Source: Caprella mutica (Eukaryota > Arthropoda > Malacostraca > Amphipoda > Caprellidae). Taken from it: a DNA stretch of 64,000 bases. The stretch covers positions 62,001 to 126,000 of the forward strand of contig CANNZV010001183.1 of the NCBI GenBank assembly GCA_947561585.1. The letters are read 5' to 3'. The notes below the pieces were generated by a model. It ran no database searches. It saw only the letters and a list, made by a program, of their open reading frames with translations, and was not told where the DNA came from. Every line of letters begins with the position of its first letter. Position 1 is the stretch's first letter. Below, one piece after another: positions 57,065-64,000 of the stretch. The translations under genes and the position numbers were made by a program.

Positions 57065-57296
57065 TACCTTCGCAGATTGCAGAAGGTCATATTTTAGGCA
57101 GCATATATATATTCATTCATCTTGTTATTCGCATAACTAAAAAGTATTCGACCAAATTGCTCGGAATTTGATGGAACGATTGGTCAATGTCCAGGATCCC
57201 TCTGATAAAATTTTGAGAACGATTCGGTCAAAGGTCAAAGTCAAAGTCTTTTATAAGTGTCGACGAAGTTATGCGCTCTATGAGTGCCCGTCATTA
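57065..57296 (+). mobile_element. CCTTCGC-hairpin dispersed element, copy e
   Basis: It starts ACCTTCGCAGATTGCAGAAG and has TTATTCGCATAACTAAAAAG, TCGGTCAAAGGTCAAAGTCA and ATGCGCTCTATGAGTGCCCG in order. Confidence 0.86.
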
Positions 57297-57754
57297 CGTT
57301 TGTATAGTCATAATGCAGTGATGGGTTTAACCATCTACCAATAAAGGATTCACGTCAATCAATTCACCCCATCGATCAGTCACTGTACCTACCTCATTAC
57401 GTCTGCTACATGTAACCTGAGCAATATCAATTAGTGACTAATAGAGTCCTTATCCTGTCCTTATCCTGTCCTTATCCTACTAAACCATTGGCTCATTTGG
57501 AAATTTATTAAAGTTACTTTGTTTGTCTGGTAATTATGGAATTATCCGTAAATTAAGATTGATGCTGTCAAGAATAACTCATCTTTCTTTCTTGCTTAAT
57601 TTTGAATGTCGTATCTGCGACATTTTACTCAAACAAAAAAAGTTCAAAATGTATTAGGGGATCCACAGTAACACTCCTCTATATTGAAGTCCTCTATAGT
57701 AATTCATCCTCATTAGTAGAGTCCCGAGTAATGAAAATAGTCCTTATGACTCTG
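57297..57754. other. Spacer
   Basis: Has a triple TCCTTATCCTG at 57449-57479 and single decayed 15-mer units at about 57675-57705. Nothing else. Confidence 0.45.
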
Positions 57755-57861
57755 TTTTTAAGTAAAATATGAGGACGAGTCAAATTGACTCACATTATTG
57801 AGCCTGTTTTAGAACAAACTGGAAATTTTGAGTCAATTTGACTCGTATTTTATTCAGTGTC
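57755..57861. mobile_element. TGACTC-palindrome foldback fragment
   Basis: GACGAGTCAAATTGACTC and GAGTCAATTTGACTCGT form inverted arms, ending TTTATTCAGTG. It is a relative of the element at 57972. Confidence 0.7.
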
Positions 57862-57971
57862 ATGCTCTAATATATATATATATGACGTACGTCATCATCA
57901 CCCTATCATATAAATGAGGTTGATTGAGGGAACAAGAATCTAGATGAAGTAATGATCTTATACTAACCACA

Positions 57972-58218
57972 CACTGAAAAAAAGTACGAGTCAAATTGAC
58001 TCAAAATTTGAGCTTTCAGTTTATCCCAAGACAGACTCAAAAATGTGAGTCAATTTGACTCATCCTAATATTTTACTCAAAAACAAGAGTCATATTGACT
58101 CCTAATTCATAGTCAGATTGACTCAGGTAGAGTCAATCAAGAAAAAAGACTCCAATATTGGAGTTTTGCAGCCTTGACTCAAGCGATGAGTCAGGCTGAC
58201 TCGCAATTTTTTTCAGTG
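57972..58218. mobile_element. Foldback element with CACTGAAAAAAA ends and CACA flanks
   Basis: The ends are CACTGAAAAAAAGTACGAGTC and GACTCGCAATTTTTTTCAGTG. CACA stands on both sides (57968-57971 and 58219-58222), a probable 4-bp target duplication. GAGTCAAATTGACTC-type palindromes repeat inside. No coding capacity. Confidence 0.8.
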
Positions 58219-58547
58219 CACAGATACAACAATCGGTATATTTTTTCATTTGTTTTTTCCCTATTTTATTAAGTTGTGATCTTTGAAGAACTTTGCACAT
58301 GTAAAGCTATCCACAACATCGAACTGACAGTTCAATAGCGAGTATATTCAAACAGCTTTCGTTAGACATCTTAAAGTATTTGTTTTTCAAAACAATAGTC
58401 TTTCATTTGCTGAATTTCAATTTCAAATATTCCTTTTTGGCATAATTTACTAAATGTTCTGTCAATTAGCAGTTTTAAGTGCTATATATTTTAATCGAAT
58501 AAAAGATAATTAAATTTAAGAAAAATAAATTTAAAAATACCCACATC
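58219..58547. other. Spacer
   Basis: AT-rich; no gene. Confidence 0.4.
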
Positions 58548-58639
58548 CTAGTTAGGGACGTGAACTAGGAAGGGGGTATTTGTATCGGTTCCTAGTTCAC
58601 GTCCCTAGATGAAATAGGGACATGAACTAGGGATTTACC
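58548..58639. mobile_element. Foldback element family 6, partial copy b
   Basis: CCTAGTTCACGTCCCTAGAT then AGGGACATGAACTAGGGATTTACC parallels the right end of the 36412 element. A GGGACGTGAACTAGGAAG arm on the left makes a second hairpin. Confidence 0.65.
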
Positions 58640-58921
58640 AGGAGTTCTACCAGTACAATTCCTATACAATAAAGTAAGCCCTGTATAGTGAGTGACTTTG
58701 TTGTAGTTCATTATAGAGTAGAGAAGTTATGCTGTAATTAAAAAAATTAATTAAATTCAGGAGAAGAATTTTTACAATTTTTACAAATTTGGTTTTAGTT
58801 ATATTATCAATATTTATGATGTTTAGAATTTTATTGCATGATTCCAAAATAGACAAACAATTACTATAGGGTATTGTTGTCAATGCATAGAGTTATGATA
58901 AACTATAGAGAGGTAGTGTTG

Positions 58922-59057
58922 CAGCGATTGCAGGACGGTGAGAACGACGGTGTAAAACCTTATTTTGTCTTATTTATATCATTACTCCATGCAACTGATG
59001 CCAGATTGACAGTCACGTGACCCAAAATAAGGAATTAACCGTCCTGCAAGACGCGAT
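58922..59057. mobile_element. Small foldback element
   Basis: The arms are GATTGCAGGACGGT and ACCGTCCTGCAAG with inner AACCTTATTTTG and CAAAATAAGG. Single copy in the window. Confidence 0.72.
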
Positions 59058-59448
59058 ATAATTTTGGCCACTGGTTCACCACTTGGTTCCAATTAACTTC
59101 ATTCGATCAGGGAATATTTTGGATTTTTTTTACTTGTTCCAGCACTAAATAAAGTTTTTGTTTAACGTCAGAAAGAAAAAATAATCCGTTATCGTTCTTT
59201 TCACGATTGCAACAAATAGTATTAATTCTCTTATTAAATAAAACTATTATATTTTGATTGAAAAAGAAACGTATAATGGGGCTATAGAAGAATATGTTGG
59301 GTCTACACTAACTCTTCCACGGCCCCACCACAACTTTTTCGCTGGGATATTAATATTGCACATTTCTCTATGGAATCTCATTTTAGCAATTAGAACAAAA
59401 GTTAATTTCAATATCGTGAAGCTAATTAAAGCTACTTTTTGTGGTACA
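59058..59448. other. Spacer with one stray 33-mer unit
   Basis: A CTTCCACGGCCCCACCACAA stretch at about 59312-59335 resembles one unit of the 3108/9394/12003 family. No gene. Confidence 0.5.
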
Positions 59449-60535
59449 TCTATGATGGTACCTACATCTATGATAGTACTTACATCTATGATAGTACCTA
59501 CCTACATCTATGATAGTACCTACATCTATGATAGTACCTACATCTATGATAGTACCTACCTACATCTATGATAGTACCTACATATATGATAGTACTTACA
59601 TACATCTATGATAGTACCTACATATATGATAGTACTTACATACATCTATGATAGTACCTACATATATGATAGTACTTACATACATCTATGATAGTACCTA
59701 CATATATGATAGTACTTACATACATCTATGATAGTACCTACATCTATGATAGTACCTACATATATGATAGTACTTACATACATCTATGATAGTACCTACA
59801 TCTATGATGTACCTACCTACATCTATGATAGTACCTACATATATGATAGTACTTACATACATCTATGATAGTACCTACATATATGATAGTACTTACATAC
59901 ATCTATGATAGTACCTACATCTATGATAGTACCTACATATATGATAGTACTTACATACATCTATGATAGTACCTACATCTATGATAGTACCTACATACAT
60001 CTATGATAGTACCTACATATATGATAGTACTTACATACATCTATGATAGTACCTACATCTATGATAGTACCTACATATATGATAGTACTTACATACATCT
60101 ATGATAGTACCTACATCTATGATAGTACCTACATACATATATGATAGTACTTACATACATCTATGATAGTACCTACATCTATGATAGTACCTACATACAT
60201 ATATGATAGTACTTACATACATCTATGATAGTACCTACATCTATGATAGTACCTACATATATGATAGTACTTACATACATCTATGATAGTACCTACATCT
60301 ATGATAGTACCTACATACATCTATGATAGTACCTACATATATGATAGTACTTACATACATCTATGATAGTACCTACATCTATGATAGTACCTACATATAT
60401 GATAGTACTTACATACATCTATGATAGTACCTACATCTATGATAGTACCTACATACATATATGATAGTACTTACATACATCTATGATAGTACCTACATCT
60501 ATGATAGTACTTACATACATCTGTGATGGTATACC
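59449..60535. repeat. Composite 18/22-bp minisatellite, about 1.1 kb
   Basis: Units ACATCTATGATAGTACCT (18 bp) and ACATATATGATAGTACTTAC plus AT (22 bp) alternate, making higher-order units of about 40, 58 and 62 bp that themselves repeat. Confidence 0.96.
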
Positions 60536-61025
60536 CGCTGGGTTGGCTGAGTATGATTTAATTAATTATTGATTAATCATAATGAACTTACCACCTGCAT
60601 TTATTAATCAAAATCATAGAGTTGATTGATGTTCGTAATTAGAAACCTCATTGTCAAAACCTAATATATCAATCTATGAATTTCATCAATATTAATTACT
60701 CGCATTCTAATGTAAAAAGGGATGAGTTCAATGCATATATTATTGTTATGTACTGCAGTGGGAAATACTTTAAACATATTTTGTATTATTTTTGTAAGAT
60801 TCCAGTTGTATTTCTTTATCTTTTTAATTTTGCTTAACTTATGATTATTCTTTTTTAAATTTTTAGCTTATTAATTAGTATTGCTTAGTTATTATTTGCT
60901 AAGAAAATATGAGAATTATGGTTCTATTGTTTATAGCAGAAGAAACTTATTAATTATTATTAAACAAAGTTAGTAGTTTCGACAATAACCTATTTTATGT
61001 GATTGACAGTAATTTTACTATAATC
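60536..61025. other. AT-rich spacer
   Basis: Nothing recognised. Confidence 0.4.
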
Positions 61026-61465
61026 ACCTTCGCAGAATGCGGGAAGGTCATATTCTAGCCGTCATTTATTTATATATTTATCATCTTGTTATTCGCTTAA
61101 CTGAAAAAGTATTCAACCAAATTGTCTGATAAACGACTGGTCCACTTCCAGTGACCTGCTCGTAGGATTTTGGGAGCGACCCGGTCAAAGGTCAAGGTCA
61201 TGGTCATTTACAACTCAAAAAGTATTCAACCAAATTGTCTGAAATTTGACGGTACGATTGGTCCATGTCCAGGAACCATCTGGGAGAATTTTGGAAGCGA
61301 TTCAGTCAAGGTCAAGGTCATTTATAACTCAAAAAGTATTGTACCATATTGCATGAAACTTGGTGGGACGATTGATTATTATCCAGTTAGCAGTTTATTC
61401 AATTTTGGGAGAAAACGGGTCAAAGCGACGGCGAAGGTATGCGCTCTACCGAGTGCACATAATCT
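61026..61465 (+). mobile_element. CCTTCGC-hairpin dispersed element, copy f, longest
   Basis: It starts ACCTTCGCAGAATGCGGGAAG and ends ATGCGCTCTACCGAGTGCAC. The inner block with GGTCAAGGTCAT, AACTCAAAAAGTATT, GGTACGATTGGTCCATG and CCATCTGG is present about three times. The open frame at 61170-61490 mirrors this internal duplication and is not a gene. Confidence 0.86.
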
Positions 61466-62017
61466 CGTTTCCTACTGTATTTACAGGTAAACGATTTAAT
61501 TAATTTTCATATATTGCTATCATATTTGATCAATGCCTTCAAAAAAAATTCCTTATATAAGAATAAAAGTGAAGTAATTATTAAAACCGGATTAATTATT
61601 AAAATATCAAATTCTATTCTGGAGAAAAAGAATGAAAGTCAAAAACCTCAATTCTGTTATTCATTAAATTTTTTATTTAAATGAACTCTCCTTTTAATTA
61701 ACGTAACTTCTATAAAAGAACTCTTAAAATAAAGGCAATTAAAACTATTAATCTATTAATTAAAGCTTTATATCTATTATACAGACTTTCTTTCCTAAGA
61801 ATAATTCGTAAAATTCTGTTTGAAAGTTTTATCAATTTTATTCTTATTATTTTTAATGGAAAAATAATGTCTTCTAAGAATAATAATCATTATGAATTGT
61901 ATTTGTTTTATTCATGTTTAGTTTAGTCTGTGCCATTTCATAATTACTTAGGGTCCCTAAAGGGGTCGATATGGACCCCCTTGGATCGATAATATTTTCG
62001 TTTAAGAAGTTTTCTAT
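61466..62017. other. AT-rich spacer
   Basis: No gene recognised. Confidence 0.4.
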
Positions 62018-62211
62018 AAAGACTGCCACACACATGTCAGGTTTCTGTCCGGTCCGGTTGGTTTAGGCTCCTCTCAGTGATTTTTTTACACTGAGAGGAG
62101 CCGGTACTGTGTGAATGTGTCCGTTTGAATTAAAGTAAGGATATATTGTATACTGAAGCACTGAGAGGAGACGGACCGGACGAAGCCCTGACATGTGTGA
62201 CGCAGCCTTTA
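62018..62211. mobile_element. Foldback element family 5
   Basis: The outer arms are ACACATGTCAGGTTTCTGTCC and GGACGAAGCCCTGACATGTGT. A second pair CTCCTCTCAGTG / CACTGAGAGGAG folds inside, and CACTGAGAGGAG occurs again near the right arm. No coding capacity. Confidence 0.83.
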
Positions 62212-62892
62212 AGGGGTCGGCGAGATAAAAAGTGTGGGGACCCCTGCCTTAAATAGTCGCCACATGTGGAGATATTGCTTCATTTTTTTCTCTAAATAGT
62301 AAGTTACCTTTCCCAGTGCTCAGAATCTGTCAATCTTGATACTGCATTCATTTCCAATGCATATCCAATATGTCACATTTCACTACACAAATTGCCCCAC
62401 GAGTTCGTTCTTTTTCCTTTAACAATATAAGATGACAGTTGAAGTGTTAGGGATCGTAGAAAACAATTAGTTAATCTGGTAGTTGGTAAAGCTGCTGTAG
62501 TGCACGGGCAAGAAATCTGCCTAAGCGGATTGCGCACAGTTCGAAAGATTGCTCTTCTCGTTCGAATCCCCTTTGACATGGCAACGTACAACATTCCTAA
62601 GACTATTATAACTCACTCTTGCACCAGTAAATTGATTCTTGTCTTTACACATGGAAATCTCATTTATTTGAAGTATCAATTGATGTCGAAAAAAATACCG
62701 AATTCAATTCTTGAAATTGTTCGAATGTATTATGTAATCAAATTACTCATTTAACAGTTAATGTATTTTGATGTTTTGAATATAAACAACTTTAATCTTT
62801 CTGTTAGTAATTAATTTTGGTACCTAGTTAAAATTTAAACCTGATTATAATCAATACACTAAAATATACAGCTGAGTTATATTATCTCGTTT
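62212..62892. other. Spacer with a tRNA-like patch
   Basis: AAAAAGTGTGGGGACCCCTG at 62229-62248 looks in complement like a hAT-type terminus, but no partner was found. TGGTAGTTGGTAAAGC (about 62480) and CGTTCGAATCCCC (about 62559) resemble A and B boxes with too wide a gap for a tRNA. Open frames at 62373-62754 overlap this and are unsupported. Confidence 0.4.
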
Positions 62893-63300
62893 TACCCTAT
62901 AAAGGGAGTCTCTTACCCTATATAGGGGGTCTCTTACCCTATATAGGGGGTCTCTCACCCTATAAGTGTTTCTCTCACCCTATAAGTGTTTCTCTCACCC
63001 TATAAGTGTTTCTCTCACCCTATAAGTGTTTCTCTCACCCTATAAGTGTTTCTCTCACCCTGTAAGTGTTTCTCTCACCCTGTAAGTGTTTCTCTCACCC
63101 TGTAAGTGTCTCTCTCACCCTAGAAGTGTTTCTCTCACTCTATAAGTGTTTCTCTCACTCTATAAGTGTTTCTCTCACCCTATAAGTGTTTCTCTCACTC
63201 TATAAGTGTTTCTCTCACCCTATAAGTGTTTCTCTCACCCTATAAGTGTTTCTCTCACCCTATAAGTGTTTCTCTCACCCTATAAGTGTTTCTCTCACTC
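62893..63300. repeat. 20-bp minisatellite, about 20 copies
   Basis: The unit is GTGTTTCTCTCACCCTATAA; the first copies read TATAGGGGGTCTCTTACCC. Variants TGTAAG and CACTC occur in runs. Confidence 0.96.
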
Positions 63301-63687
63301 ATTTCAATCCGAAATACGTTGTCCAAATCTGTTTCCCTCAAATCATTTCAATGAATACTTGAATTCCTTTCTTGGAGAATTCCTCCTCCACCATCTGTGA
63401 CCAATAGATAAATTAATAATTCCTTGAAATCCCGATTTCCCTGCCTCTCGATAAAGTCTTCCTTTCGAAATGTGGTCCGAGATTTGAATTCTTTTGTCAT
63501 AATCCACAGTTGGGAAAGTTCTTTTCAATTTCTCTATTTTTCATCAAATTCCGAGATGGAAGATTACTTTGCTCTAGGAACATCTTTTCAATAACTGAAC
63601 CAGTGAAACTTTTGAATAGGGAAAAAAACTGGAAATCATATCGACTTCAGGGGAAAAATATGGACCGTTGGACCACTAGGTCATGGT
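63301..63687. other. Spacer
   Basis: No gene recognised; short frames on both strands look random. Confidence 0.4.
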
Positions 63688-63918
63688 GCACCAAATAGTG
63701 TACCTACCAGTGCACTGAATACTGTGGCAAATAGTGCACCAAATAGTGTACCTACCAGTGCACTGAATACTGTGGCAAATAGTGCACCAAATAGTGTACC
63801 TACCAGTGCACTGAATACTGTGGCAAATAGTGCACCAAATAGTGTACCTACCAGTGTACCAGATACCGTGGCAAGTAGTGCACCAAATAGCGTTCTGAAT
63901 AGTGTACCGAATAGTGTA
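63688..63918. repeat. 48-bp minisatellite, about 5 copies
   Basis: The unit contains GCACCAAATAGTGTACCTAC and GTGCACTGAATACTGTGGCA. Within it, AATAGTG(T/C)ACC sub-repeats of about 12 bp show an older, shorter period. Confidence 0.94.
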
Positions 63919-64000
63919 GGTAACATTGCAGATATCTAAATTATTTGAATATCTTAGTATTAACGATCTCTGTTAATATTCACCATAAGAGTTTTCATCA

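Noticed and set aside
61170..61490. 106-codon open frame with an internal repeat (GTIGPCPGTIWENFG...)
   Set aside because: It lies wholly in a dispersed non-coding element whose other copies do not keep this frame.
62470..62575. tRNA-like A and B boxes
   Set aside because: The boxes are about 65-70 bases apart, and no cloverleaf could be built; at best a decayed SINE.

Overview
The window looks like a gene-poor, AT-rich, repeat-dense piece of an animal nuclear genome, most likely an insect. The evidence is a split gene with GT-AG introns, a Tc1/mariner relic, a Penelope-like retroelement relic, a tRNA-derived SINE-like pair and many small foldback elements. I see no bacterial operons, rRNA genes, CRISPR arrays or viral genes. 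The species cannot be fixed from the sequence alone.

The one recognisable cellular gene lies on the + strand from 6562 to 38645: a secreted, catalytically dead carbonic anhydrase-related protein of the CA10/CA11 (insect CARP) type. Seven coding exons join in matching phase and give 298 residues plus stop: 6562-6609, 12730-12866, 18776-18967, 23911-24006, 33268-33489, 33951-34128 and a 23-base terminal exon at 38623-38645. Two of the three zinc-binding histidines are replaced (Tyr and Gln). The signal-peptide exon was not found and probably lies left of the window. Introns of about 0.5 to 9 kb hold almost everything else up to 38.6 kb.

About 16.5 kb, a quarter of the window, is tandem minisatellite: more than twenty arrays with units of 14 to 51 bp. 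Most are unrelated in sequence, but two families recur. A 15-mer (GTTCACTATAGAGGA and its complement) fills arrays at 14.3, 31.8 and 41.3-44.5 kb. A 33-34-mer fills arrays at 3.1, 9.4 and 12.0 kb. Long open frames across arrays come from stop-free units, not genes.

Dispersed elements: a Tc1-like element at 26288-27892 with a broken transposase; a Penelope-like remnant at 47480-48058 (minus strand) with part of a GIY-YIG domain; five copies of one palindromic TA-flanked MITE; three copies of a GCGTTTT-rich foldback; several single foldbacks; an inverted tRNA-like pair with a foldback nested in it; and six copies of a roughly 230-450 bp element that starts with a CCTTCGC hairpin and carries repeated AGGTCA motifs. 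Right of 39 kb there are only repeats, relics and AT-rich spacer with no supported gene.
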